From: an uncultured Oscillospiraceae bacterium
Lineage (GTDB): Bacteria > Bacillota > Clostridia > Oscillospirales > Ruminococcaceae
Assembly: GCA_900552945.1 (NCBI GenBank)
Contig: USBI01000045.1
Location: forward strand, 1 to 14,033
Direction: 5' to 3'
Length of the DNA stretch: 14,033 nt
Shown: positions 1-6,104 of the stretch, one piece after another
Layout: every line of letters starts with the position of its first letter
Position numbering within the stretch: the stretch's first letter is position 1
Notes under the pieces: generated by a model
Told to the model about the DNA's origin: nothing
The model's input: the letters and a program-made list of their open reading frames with translations, nothing else
Databases searched by the model: none
Made by a program: the position numbers and the translations under genes

Positions 1-233
1 TCACCAAGCCGGTCGCCAACGACATTGCCGGTCTTCTCGCCCGCTGTCCGGTGCGAAAAATATTTACAACCGGCAAAAAAGCGACAAATTTATACAAAAA
101 GTATTGCGAATCGACCGCTGGATTGCCCAGTATTTACCTGCCTTCCACCAGTCCAGCCAATCAGGGGCGGTTTCCCATGAGCCGTCTTGTGGAAGAATGG
201 CAGCCGGTCATCGACGCATTACAAAAACCATAA
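1..233 (+). CDS. DNA-deoxyinosine glycosylase (UDG superfamily), 3' fragment
   Basis: The gene enters from the left edge. The first complete codon is at position 3 and the frame runs 76 codons to TAA at 231-233. The fragment carries a segment like the second active-site motif of Mug/HDG-type glycosylases (LPSTSPAN), followed by a Trp-containing C-terminal helix (LVEEWQPVIDAL). In this superfamily the motif lies in the loop that enters the DNA minor groove, and the enzyme removes deaminated bases such as hypoxanthine. The N-terminal catalytic motif lies outside the window, so substrate preference cannot be judged. An internal ATG at 51 is not the start, because the frame is open up to the edge. 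The gene is followed after 27 bp by a DinB-like gene on the same strand and is probably co-transcribed with it. The family call is fairly secure; the exact substrate is inferred. Confidence 0.72.
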   Translation, partial: TKPVANDIAGLLARCPVRKIFTTGKKATNLYKKYCESTAGLPSIYLPSTSPANQGRFPMSRLVEEWQPVIDALQKP

Positions 234-260
234 AACCAGAAACAAAAAAGGAGGGACCTT

Positions 261-773
261 ATGCGCGAACCATTTACCACCTTGATCGTAAAACAGATGA
301 ACGTCACCTTTTGCAACCTTCAAATCGCTCTCTCCACCGCACGGCTGGAGGATGAATTTTCCGGTGTTCCTCTCTGGAGGATCTTCTGCCACATTCTCGC
401 TGAATTGGACAGCCGTTTCACCGTTTCCGATGTAACAAAACGCATGCCCGGTTTTCTTCGAGCAGATATGTGCGACCTATCTGTGCCCTATCAAGGAAAA
501 CCGCTTTCCAAAGATCAGCTGGTGGAATATTATTCGGATGTAAAAGCCCGTGTCTTCCTTTATTTCAATGAGCTTGACGATGACAAGCTGCTGCAGCGGC
601 CGATTCTTCACGCGCCGACAAGACTGGAAGAAATTCTCCGGGAGCAGCAGACCCTCAGCTGCCAGATTGGGCGGATCAACGCATTCACCGAACTGAGCCT
701 TCATAAAAAGCCGGTATTTATTGAACGGGAAGAGGATTACCCCACCGACCACAACTTTTTTGAAACGCTCTGA
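261..773 (+). CDS. DinB-like four-helix protein, degenerate metal site
   Basis: 170 aa, start ATG at 261 with AAGGAGGG at 248-255. Hydrophobic helices and a segment IPLWR-like with His44 (residues 36-50, VPLWRIFCHILAELD) resemble the first metal-ligand helix of DinB/YfiT-type proteins. The C-terminal helix (residues 127-141, ending QIGRINA) resembles their HxxxHxGxxN motif, but the usual histidines are replaced by Gln and Cys. DinB-superfamily members are often metal-dependent thiol transferases or remain uncharacterised. The loss of two ligands suggests no metal-dependent chemistry here, or a changed site. It lies 27 bp after the glycosylase fragment and ends shortly before a strong terminator. 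Membership is an inference from motif pattern and length (DinB domains are about 150-170 aa); no precise function can be given. Confidence 0.6.
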   Translation: MREPFTTLIVKQMNVTFCNLQIALSTARLEDEFSGVPLWRIFCHILAELDSRFTVSDVTKRMPGFLRADMCDLSVPYQGKPLSKDQLVEYYSDVKARVFLYFNELDDDKLLQRPILHAPTRLEEILREQQTLSCQIGRINAFTELSLHKKPVFIEREEDYPTDHNFFETL

Positions 774-835
774 CGGCATGGAGCAGATATAACAGCAAAA
801 ATCGTGCCTGAAAAAATGCAATAAAAAAATAAAAA

Positions 836-871
836 GTCCGGAAGCGGTATGGCTTCCGGGCTTTTTTGTTT
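836..871. terminator. Bidirectional rho-independent terminator
   Basis: A 10-bp stem (836-845 with 852-861, core CCGGAAGC/GCTTCCGG, one G-U pair) closes a 6-nt loop. It is followed on the + strand by six T and more T after one G, and on the - strand by a run rich in T (complement of the A-rich 823-835). It lies between the converging DinB-like gene (+) and araC-type gene (-) and can end both. Confidence 0.88.
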
Positions 872-961
872 TATAAAAGAATGAGTATCACCCGCCGAGG
901 AGCGAAACGTATCTTCGCATTTTGTCAGCCCGCATACAGCCGCTCCCCTTGCCTGTTCACA

Positions 962-1837
962 CTAAAACGGTTTTAAACTGGTCAACTCCCGGTAACGCCG
1001 GGGAGAAACCTGATAACGGGACTTAAACACCCGGGAAAAATAGGACGGGTCAGAAAAACCGCAGAGCGCGGCAATGTTTGAAACCGGCGCGTCAGTATAC
1101 GCAAGTTCATGCAGCGCGCGGGACATCCGCAATTCGGTCAGATGTTCCAGCGGGGTCTCCCGGCAGTAACGGCGAAACAGCCGCTCCAGATGACGCGGAG
1201 AGACCGAAAGAGATTCCGCCAGCCCTGCAAGGGTGATATCCGCAGACAGATTCTTTTCCATGTAATGGTACGCCGCGGCAATCAGACCGAGATTCTGTGA
1301 AACAGTTGATTCGGTCTGCTCGTATTTGGTGGACAGAAAAGCAACTACAGTTTGAAAGAGAAGCTTTACAACCGCTTCGTATCCATCCGCCCGCTGTTCC
1401 GCCTGACGGATGACCGCCTGCGCCATACTGACAACGAACTCCACATCCGGTACGCCCAGTTTCAGCATACCTACCGTATTTCCCTTTTCACGCAGACGCG
1501 GAGCCATGACAAACAACGGCGCAAAGCCGGGCAGCTGCCAGAGTTCCTCCCGGTCAAATAACAGATTTTTTTCGCTGAAGCTGAAATTGATGATGCGCAG
1601 ATCGTTCACCCGCTCAAAACCATGTACCTGATCTCCGCCGATGACGAACACATCTCCCGCTGTGATCTCAAACGCCTGATCTCCCACAACATGCTCCGCT
1701 GTACCGCCCAACACCACGACCACCTCTGAAAAGGTGTGTGAGTGTCTGGAAAAGTCTTCGGAAAGCTCTACAAATTGTACTTTTAACTGGTAGGAGGACA
1801 TATCTTCCAGAAAATCGTCCTCAAAGCGGTGTACCAT
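962..1837 (-). CDS. AraC-family transcriptional regulator with N-terminal cupin
   Basis: 291 aa. Start ATG at 1837 with GGAG at 1847-1850 (9-nt spacing). Residues about 20-85 form an AraC-type cupin (HSHTFSEVVVVLGG, then an AGDVFVI strand) that would bind a small ligand, probably a sugar by analogy with RhaS/RhaR-like regulators. Residues about 187-285 are the two-helix-turn-helix DNA-binding domain. The first HTH is around ITLAGLAESLSVSPRHLERLF, the second around VSNIAALCGFSDPSYFSRVFK, and the domain ends with the typical SPRRYR. Length is normal for the family. It is divergent from the UroD-like gene at 1944 with a shared 106-bp promoter region, so that gene is its likely target. The ligand is unknown. 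Family call secure; regulon is inference. Confidence 0.93.
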   Translation of the reverse strand: MVHRFEDDFLEDMSSYQLKVQFVELSEDFSRHSHTFSEVVVVLGGTAEHVVGDQAFEITAGDVFVIGGDQVHGFERVNDLRIINFSFSEKNLLFDREELWQLPGFAPLFVMAPRLREKGNTVGMLKLGVPDVEFVVSMAQAVIRQAEQRADGYEAVVKLLFQTVVAFLSTKYEQTESTVSQNLGLIAAAYHYMEKNLSADITLAGLAESLSVSPRHLERLFRRYCRETPLEHLTELRMSRALHELAYTDAPVSNIAALCGFSDPSYFSRVFKSRYQVSPRRYRELTSLKPF

Positions 1838-1851
1838 GTCGCAATTCTCCT

Positions 1852-1869
1852 ATTTTTCGTCTGAAAAAT
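1852..1869. promoter_or_regulatory. Inverted repeat, possible operator in araC-type gene leader
   Basis: ATTTTTC (1852-1858) and GAAAAAT (1863-1869) form a 7-bp inverted repeat with a 4-bp spacer. It lies just upstream of the regulator's ribosome binding site and downstream of its predicted -10. It could be an autoregulatory site or a small RNA hairpin. AraC proteins more often bind direct repeats, so the assignment is weak. Confidence 0.35.
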
Positions 1870-1872
1870 CAA

Positions 1873-1900
1873 TGTATTTTTAAGCTGATTTCGTTATAAT
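1873..1900 (+). promoter_or_regulatory. Predicted activator-dependent promoter of the UroD-like gene
   Basis: A consensus -10, TATAAT at 1895-1900, has only a poor -35 (TGTATT at 1873-1878, 16-bp spacer). A good -10 with a weak -35 fits a promoter that needs an activator, for which the adjacent divergent AraC-type protein is the obvious candidate. Confidence 0.5.
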
Positions 1901-1922
1901 CATACCATCAAAGCCAGTTCAA
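1893..1922 (-). promoter_or_regulatory. Predicted promoter of the araC-type gene
   Basis: On the - strand TTGAAC (complement of 1917-1922) and TATAAC (complement of 1893-1898) are separated by 18 bp. The distance to the start codon is about 56 bp. The -10 element overlaps the -10 of the divergent promoter, so the two promoters would compete for polymerase. Confidence 0.5.
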
Positions 1923-1943
1923 ACGCAATAGGGAGGGAATATC

Positions 1944-3029
1944 ATGTATTACAAAAACGACTGGGAGCAGGCCAAAAAAAGAATGGAAGCGTTCTGGAAC
2001 CTGGAAATGGCCGACCGCTGCTGTGTGGCCGCCACAGGCTTAAAAAACGGAAAACGCTATAAGGCGTTCCCTTTTCCCGAAAAACCGGAAGACCGTGTCC
2101 GCTACTGGACCGATCCGGAGTGGATCATCGAGCGGAGCAGGGACCAGTTTGAAAACACCTGGTACGGAGGCGAAGCCTTCCCACAAATCTTTTTAAACCT
2201 CGGCCCTTCCGGATTGGCAGGGTATTTTAACGGGATTAAAACAGGTTACGAGCCCACCTCCATCTGGTTTTTCCCAAGCGATGAGGTTTCCATGGAAGAT
2301 CCGGAAACGCTCATCTTTAACAAACAAAGTTTTCTTTACCAAAAAACGCTGGAACTCACCCTTGCGTTCTGTGAGGACAGCAAAGGCGACTATTTTGTTT
2401 CCATGCCGGATATTTCCGGCAACCTTGACACACTGGCACACCTGATCGGCAGTGACAATCTGCTCATGCAGTTTATCATGGACCCGGACTGGGTACACGC
2501 CGGCCTTGCCAAAACGCTGGAGGCGTGGAAAACCACCACCGACGAATGCTACGATCTCTTCCGAGAAAACAACGACGGCGGTTCAACCATCGGCTGGCTG
2601 GGCATCTGGGGGCCAGGGAAATTCTCACAGATGCAATGTGACCTTTCGGTCATGATCTCCCACGCCATGTTCGAAGAATTCGCCCTGCCGGAAATCAAGG
2701 CACAGGCGGCGCATCTTGACAAAGCGCTCTACCACTTTGATGGAATCGAACAGTGCGCTCACCTGGATTCACTTCTGGCAATTGACGACCTGGATGTCAT
2801 CCAGTGGACCTGCGTAGACGGTCAGCCCTCCCCGCTGGAGTTTTTGCCGGAGCTGAAAAAGATTCAACAAGCGGGCAAGCGGCTGTTGATTCACCAAAAT
2901 GATATTAAAATCTTTGAAGGGCTGCTCAAAGAACTTTCCTCCAAAGGGCTTTACCTGTACGGCATGTTTGAAACCGAGGACGAGGCAAGAGAACTGGTCC
3001 GTTTGGCCGAACGGTATTCCCACGAATAA
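1944..3029 (+). CDS. Uroporphyrinogen decarboxylase-fold (UroD-like) protein
   Basis: 361 aa. Start ATG at 1944 with GGGAGG at 1931-1936. The protein resembles the UroD/MtaA-like family often found in anaerobe sugar or methyl-group loci. Residues 263-294 carry the family pattern YHFDG...HLDSLL then LDVIQW. The C-terminal part has a beta-strand/helix pattern typical of a TIM barrel, including LLIHQND and LYLYGMFET. UroD-fold enzymes include haem-pathway decarboxylases and cobalamin-dependent methyltransferases. I see no convincing His-x-Cys zinc motif of MtaA-type methyltransferases and no other haem gene nearby, so neither role should be assumed. It is divergently transcribed from an AraC-type regulator and closed by its own terminator, so it forms a single-gene regulated unit. 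Fold call good, function unknown. Confidence 0.75.
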   Translation: MYYKNDWEQAKKRMEAFWNLEMADRCCVAATGLKNGKRYKAFPFPEKPEDRVRYWTDPEWIIERSRDQFENTWYGGEAFPQIFLNLGPSGLAGYFNGIKTGYEPTSIWFFPSDEVSMEDPETLIFNKQSFLYQKTLELTLAFCEDSKGDYFVSMPDISGNLDTLAHLIGSDNLLMQFIMDPDWVHAGLAKTLEAWKTTTDECYDLFRENNDGGSTIGWLGIWGPGKFSQMQCDLSVMISHAMFEEFALPEIKAQAAHLDKALYHFDGIEQCAHLDSLLAIDDLDVIQWTCVDGQPSPLEFLPELKKIQQAGKRLLIHQNDIKIFEGLLKELSSKGLYLYGMFETEDEARELVRLAERYSHE

Positions 3030-3046
3030 TCCAGCACACCAATATC

Positions 3047-3083
3047 AAACCGTCCGCAAACAACGCGGGCGGTTTTCGTTTTT
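3047..3083 (+). terminator. Rho-independent terminator after the UroD-like gene
   Basis: Stem CCGTCCGC (3050-3057) with GCGGGCGG (3065-3072), extended by AAA/TTT, 7-nt loop, followed by TTTTCGTTTTT. It starts 18-20 bp after the UroD-like stop codon. Confidence 0.85.
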
Positions 3084-3322
3084 CGCAGGATATTTGTAAA
3101 AGGCATTCCCCACCAAAGCACGCATTCTGCTGAAAATCTTTTCGCAGGCAACAGCCTGTATAGCCCAACTTTCAAAAAACAGCCGGACACAACCACTTAC
3201 GGTTTTAACAAGCGACGCTGCTTTTCCCATCAATAAAAAACATAAAAATAAGCACTTTTCTGCTTTCGGCCGGTTGCCTGCTGTTATATCCGTTCACAAC
3301 CTCTTTGCCGCTCAGGCAGTAC
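3084..3322. other. Intergenic stretch with no recognisable gene
   Basis: This is the larger part of the 380-bp gap between the UroD-like gene and the CE15-like gene. I saw no ORF with a plausible ribosome binding site, no RNA gene and no repeat. Its right end leads into the promoter of the CE15-like gene, so upstream regulatory sites may lie here, but none is obvious. Confidence 0.5.
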
Positions 3323-3352
3323 TTGACGCGCCGCACCGCCTGGGCGTATAGT
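3323..3352 (+). promoter_or_regulatory. Predicted sigma-A promoter of the CE15-like gene
   Basis: TTGACG (3323-3328) and TATAGT (3347-3352) are separated by 18 bp, giving a leader of about 50 nt before the start at 3410. Confidence 0.65.
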
Positions 3353-3409
3353 AAAGAGGTAATGAGTATTCAAACACAGCAAACATCCTAAAACAAAAGG
3401 AGCGAAACT

Positions 3410-4480
3410 ATGAGCTACATTCCAAACCAAAACGACCTTCCGCAAATTTTAACCCGCAGCGACGGTCGTGCAGTCACTTCTGTAACCGAATGGGAAACCA
3501 TCCGCCGCGGCGAGATATACGACCTGTTCGCCGACAATGTTTACGGGCGGATGCCGGACATTGAAACGAATGTTTCCCATACACTTGAACGGTCGGAAAC
3601 CGCCGAAGCGGTGGAATACCACACTGTAATCACCACACGCACCGTGTTTGGCTCCCACCAATTTAACGGCTACATCTCTGTTCCGAAAGGTAAAACCGGC
3701 TGCCCGGTCTTTCTTCTCATCCAATTTCCTTACCAGGAAACCCACCTGTTCAAAGAAAAGCTGTTAAATCAGGGTTATGCGCTGGCTCGGTTTTATTACA
3801 CTGAGATTTGCACGGATGATAACAACGACTTTTCTACCGGCCTGCACGCTGTGGTCAAAGAACCGGACGGGGTGCGCAAAGGTAACACCTGGGGCGCTGT
3901 GGCAAGCTGGGCATGGGCCGCGTCCCGCCTGATGGATGTCGTCGAAACCATTCCGGAAATCGACTCTTCCCGCGCGGCGATCGTGGGGCATTCCCGCACC
4001 GGTAAGGCCGCCCTCTGGTGCGGCGCTTCCGACAAACGTTTTGGGCTGGTGTGCAGCAATGAATCCGGCTGCGGCGGCACCGCCATCACCCGCGGTAAGG
4101 TGGGCGAACATGTCAAAGACATCTGCAAAGGATTCCCCTGCTGGTTCTGTTCAACCTATTCCTCCTTCGGCGGAAACGAGGAAGCGATGCCGTTTGACCA
4201 GCATATGCTGCTTTCACTCATTGCCCCGCGCAATCTGTATGTAACCAGCGCGGTGGACGACAGCTGGTCCGGCCCGGAAGCGGAATTTCTTTCGGCAAAG
4301 TACGCGGGTGATATCTACCGTTTGTACGGAAAACAGCCGCTCTCTTTGGAAAAGTACCCCATCGTGGGAACGGTTGACCAAAGCGGCGACATCGCCTACC
4401 ATCTGCGAAAAGGCGCGCACAGCCTTTCCACCTACGACTGGGATGAATTCATCCGTTATGCGAACCGTGTGTTGGGCTGA
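3410..4480 (+). CDS. CE15-like alpha/beta hydrolase (glucuronoyl-esterase family), cytoplasmic
   Basis: 356 aa. Start ATG at 3410 with AAGGAG at 3397-3402. The nucleophile elbow GHSRTGK places Ser195. Glu218 in SNESGCGG and His337 in KGAHSLS complete a Ser-Glu-His triad like that of carbohydrate esterase family 15, whose members split the ester between lignin and 4-O-methyl-glucuronic acid on xylan. The preceding WGAVASWAWAASRLMD segment and VDDSWSGPEAEF also fit the family. There is no signal peptide: the N terminus is polar. It would therefore act inside the cell on imported oligosaccharides or small esters rather than on the wall itself. It has its own promoter and no co-directional partner; the UroD-like gene upstream ends in a terminator. 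Family call good, substrate unproven. Confidence 0.78.
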   Translation: MSYIPNQNDLPQILTRSDGRAVTSVTEWETIRRGEIYDLFADNVYGRMPDIETNVSHTLERSETAEAVEYHTVITTRTVFGSHQFNGYISVPKGKTGCPVFLLIQFPYQETHLFKEKLLNQGYALARFYYTEICTDDNNDFSTGLHAVVKEPDGVRKGNTWGAVASWAWAASRLMDVVETIPEIDSSRAAIVGHSRTGKAALWCGASDKRFGLVCSNESGCGGTAITRGKVGEHVKDICKGFPCWFCSTYSSFGGNEEAMPFDQHMLLSLIAPRNLYVTSAVDDSWSGPEAEFLSAKYAGDIYRLYGKQPLSLEKYPIVGTVDQSGDIAYHLRKGAHSLSTYDWDEFIRYANRVLG

Positions 4481-4483
4481 TGG

Positions 4484-4512
4484 TTGACAAAACTGCTTTT
4501 TTCTGTTATGAT
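4484..4512 (+). promoter_or_regulatory. Strong extended -10 promoter driving the leader and DAHP synthase
   Basis: Consensus TTGACA (4484-4489), 17-bp spacer, and TGTTATGAT with TATGAT at 4507-4512 and an extended -10 TG at 4504-4505. It begins 3 bp after the stop codon of the CE15-like gene. Expected transcription start is near 4519. A near-consensus promoter is what one expects when control is exerted later, by attenuation. Confidence 0.85.
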
Positions 4513-4519
4513 GATTACA

Positions 4520-4531
4520 CGCTTTAAAGCG
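4520..4531. repeat. 12-bp perfect palindrome at the transcription start
   Basis: CGCTTTAAAGCG is a perfect palindrome located at about +1 to +12 of the leader transcript. It could be a repressor operator overlapping the start site or a short 5' hairpin. No regulator for it is visible in the window. Confidence 0.5.
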
Positions 4532-4551
4532 ATAAAGTACGGAGTGATTTT

Positions 4552-4647
4552 ATGAAACTGGTATTTGCGTCTGCACGATATTATTGGAACAACCTGGCCC
4601 TTTTGGAACCGGGATGTTTGTCGTGCGCCGTTTTACCTGTTTCGTAA
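4552..4647 (+). CDS. Attenuator leader peptide of the DAHP synthase gene
   Basis: A 31-aa reading frame with its own good ribosome binding site (GGAG at 4541-4544, 7-nt spacing), ATG at 4552 and TAA at 4645-4647. The peptide begins MKLVFASARYYWNN and has consecutive Tyr10-Tyr11-Trp12 codons (TAT TAT TGG, 4579-4587) plus Phe5. All three end products of the aromatic pathway are therefore represented in the first 12 residues. It sits between a strong promoter and a rho-independent terminator placed before a DAHP synthase gene, which is the layout of trp/phe-type attenuators. Stalling at the Tyr/Trp codons would mask 4573-4580 and free 4619-4626. The peptide itself probably has no function beyond being translated. 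No homologue search was possible. Confidence 0.82.
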   Translation: MKLVFASARYYWNNLALLEPGCLSCAVLPVS

Positions 4648-4700
4648 TCGATTCAGGAAAACAAAAAGCCGACAGCCGTTACCCGGCTGTCGGCTTTTTT
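4573..4700 (+). promoter_or_regulatory. Transcription attenuator: alternative 1:2, 2:3 and 3:4 RNA pairings
   Basis: Segment 1 is GCACGATA (4573-4580), overlapping the Arg-Tyr-Tyr codons. Segment 2 is TGTCGTGC (4619-4626). Segment 3 is 4668-4678 and segment 4 is 4684-4694. 1:2 pairs over 8 bp with one G-U, capped by an inner hairpin 4593-4597/4609-4613. 2:3 pairs over 7 bp with one bulged T (4619-4623 with 4670-4674, 4625-4626 with 4668-4669), helped by CGG 4610-4612 with CCG 4676-4678. A hairpin 4630-4639/4654-4662 fills the 2:3 loop. 3:4 is the terminator. Ribosome stalling at the Tyr/Trp codons should favour 2:3 and read-through; smooth translation should favour 1:2 plus 3:4 and termination. 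The leader stop codon lies inside the filler hairpin between 2 and 3, unlike the E. coli trp leader. Confidence 0.75.
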
Positions 4701-4704
4701 ATTT
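4664..4704 (+). terminator. Attenuator terminator hairpin before the DAHP synthase gene
   Basis: An 11-bp perfect stem, GCCGACAGCCG (4668-4678) with CGGCTGTCGGC (4684-4694), 5-nt loop, followed by TTTTTTATTT. It lies 51 bp upstream of the DAHP synthase start and downstream of the leader peptide, so it can only act as a conditional terminator for the gene behind it. Confidence 0.93.
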
Positions 4705-4754
4705 ATCCGCTCGACGAAAGCGAATCATTTATCAACAAAAAAGGAGAATGCACT

Positions 4755-5765
4755 ATGATCGTTATTTTAAAGCCAAACGCACCTAAACCCCAGGTTGAAA
4801 CACTGCTTGAACAGTTAAAAAAACAGGGGCTGGGCATCCATTTCAGCGAAGGGGAACACACTACCCTCTTCGGGCTGGTAGGCGACACCTCAAAAGTTGA
4901 CGCCGAAGCACTGGAAGCAAATCCACTGGTCGAACAGGTCAAACGGGTCTCAGAACCCTACAAGCTGGTAAACCGAAAATTTCATCCGCAGGACAGTGTA
5001 ATTCCAATCGGGAACACCAAAATCGGCGGACCGCGCTTCACAGTCATTGCAGGGCCCTGTTCGGTGGAAACGCCGGAACAGATCATTGAAACAGCAAAGC
5101 GGATGAAAGCGGCGGGCGCTACCCTGCTGCGGGGCGGCGCGTTTAAGCCAAGAACCTCTCCTTACGCGTTCCGCGGACTCAAGGCGGAGGGAATCGAGCT
5201 GCTGCTGGAAGCGAAAAAAGAAACCGGCCTGCCCATCGTCACCGAACTGACCAGCTTGCAGTACATCGACCTGTTTAACGAGGTGGATGTTATTCAGGTC
5301 GGCGCACGAAACATGCAGAACTTTGATATGCTGTGTGAACTGGGACACTGTGACAAACCCATTCTGCTCAAACGCGGACTCTCCAGTACTATGGAAGAAC
5401 TGCTGATGAGCGCGGAATACATTGTTTCAAACGGAAACCCCAATGTAATCCTGTGCGAACGCGGCATCCGCACCTTTGAGACCGCGACCCGCAATACGCT
5501 GGATATTTCCGCCATCCCCCTGCTCAAGCAGAAAAGCCACCTTCCTGTACTGGTTGACCCAAGCCACGCCAGCGGCATTGCGGCGCTTGTTCCAACACTC
5601 GCCAAAACAGCAGTCGTGGCGGGTGCAGACGGGCTGATGGTGGAAGTGCATCCCCACCCGGAGGCCGCCCTCTGCGACGGGGCACAGTCCATCACACCGG
5701 ACACATTTGACCAGGTCATGGAGGATGTACGCACACTTTGCCGGTTCGAGGGACGGGAAATATAG
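4755..5765 (+). CDS. aroF: 3-deoxy-7-phosphoheptulonate (DAHP) synthase, type I-beta
   Basis: 336 aa. Condenses phosphoenolpyruvate with erythrose 4-phosphate in the first step of the shikimate pathway, in the cytoplasm. Start ATG at 4755 with AGGAG at 4742-4746; the frame is open further upstream but that part overlaps the leader and terminator. Residues 1 to about 70 form the ferredoxin-like (ACT-like) regulatory domain of type I-beta enzymes, which in Thermotoga maritima mediates Tyr/Phe feedback. The TIM barrel carries AGPCSVE (Cys102), LRGGAFKPRTSPY (126-137), DPSHASG (His271) and VEVHPHPEAALCDGAQS (Glu297, Asp308). These are the metal ligands, within one position of the Thermotoga numbering. 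The gene stands alone, not in an aro operon, behind a leader-peptide attenuator. It is therefore likely controlled both allosterically and by attenuation. The family call is secure. Confidence 0.96.
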   Translation: MIVILKPNAPKPQVETLLEQLKKQGLGIHFSEGEHTTLFGLVGDTSKVDAEALEANPLVEQVKRVSEPYKLVNRKFHPQDSVIPIGNTKIGGPRFTVIAGPCSVETPEQIIETAKRMKAAGATLLRGGAFKPRTSPYAFRGLKAEGIELLLEAKKETGLPIVTELTSLQYIDLFNEVDVIQVGARNMQNFDMLCELGHCDKPILLKRGLSSTMEELLMSAEYIVSNGNPNVILCERGIRTFETATRNTLDISAIPLLKQKSHLPVLVDPSHASGIAALVPTLAKTAVVAGADGLMVEVHPHPEAALCDGAQSITPDTFDQVMEDVRTLCRFEGREI

Positions 5766-6046
5766 CATTGCTTGTAAACGCCCGAAAAACATGCGGCGTG
5801 ACGTGACACTTGAAGCCACAGTCTCCGTCTTAGCCAGCGAGATGTATAACCCATGAAAAACCTGATGTAGGCGGTACCTAAAAACACACAAGCTGTTATT
5901 CGACTGGTTTCAGCTGCCCTGTCACCTTTATAAAGGGAAATAACTCATTAAAACAATTCAAAAACCGCCTTCGCTCTCACCCGTTCGGTTTGATGTTTAA
6001 ACATGGGAATCCCTTTCCGCAACGAAACGTTCCCATAACAGCGCAA
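5766..6046. other. Intergenic stretch between aroF and pyk, no gene seen
   Basis: Part of the 339-bp gap between convergent aroF and pyk. No ORF with a convincing ribosome binding site, no tRNA and no classical terminator directly after aroF were seen. Two small symmetrical elements exist: the 8-bp palindrome GTTTAAAC (5995-6002) and a stem-loop ATGGGAA/TTCCCAT (6003-6009 with 6030-6036) with an inner TTTC/GAAA pairing. Neither has a T-run, so their role is unknown. aroF transcripts may end at the pyk terminator region. Confidence 0.45.
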
Positions 6047-6082
6047 AAATGCCCCCGCGCCAAATGCACGGGGGCATTTAAT
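6044..6082 (-). terminator. Rho-independent terminator of the pyk operon
   Basis: Perfect 11-bp stem AAATGCCCCCG (6047-6057) with CGGGGGCATTT (6069-6079), 11-nt loop, 26 bp after the pyk stop codon. On the - strand the stem is followed by T residues (complement of the A-run 6045-6049). It may also serve convergent aroF, although the + strand T-run is short. Confidence 0.82.
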
Positions 6083-6104
6083 TATATTTCGCTTATTGAA
6101 TCGC

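Noticed and set aside
2926..3233. Several - strand frames around the end of the UroD-like gene and the following gap
   Set aside because: They cross the terminator at 3047-3083, have no ribosome binding sites and give Cys/Arg-rich sequences without domains.
4584..4754. N-terminal extension of the DAHP synthase frame upstream of 4755
   Set aside because: The frame is open here but runs through the leader ORF and the terminator hairpin; AGGAG at 4742-4746 and family length fix the start at 4755.
5294..5891. Two overlapping - strand frames reaching past the end of aroF
   Set aside because: Most of their length is antisense to aroF. The part beyond 5765 has no recognisable domain and no good ribosome site, so there is no support for a gene in the aroF-pyk gap.
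5995..6036. GTTTAAAC palindrome and the ATGGGAA/TTCCCAT stem-loop between aroF and pyk, considered as a small RNA or aroF terminator
   Set aside because: No T-run follows on either strand and no promoter is visible, so neither a terminator nor an RNA gene can be supported.
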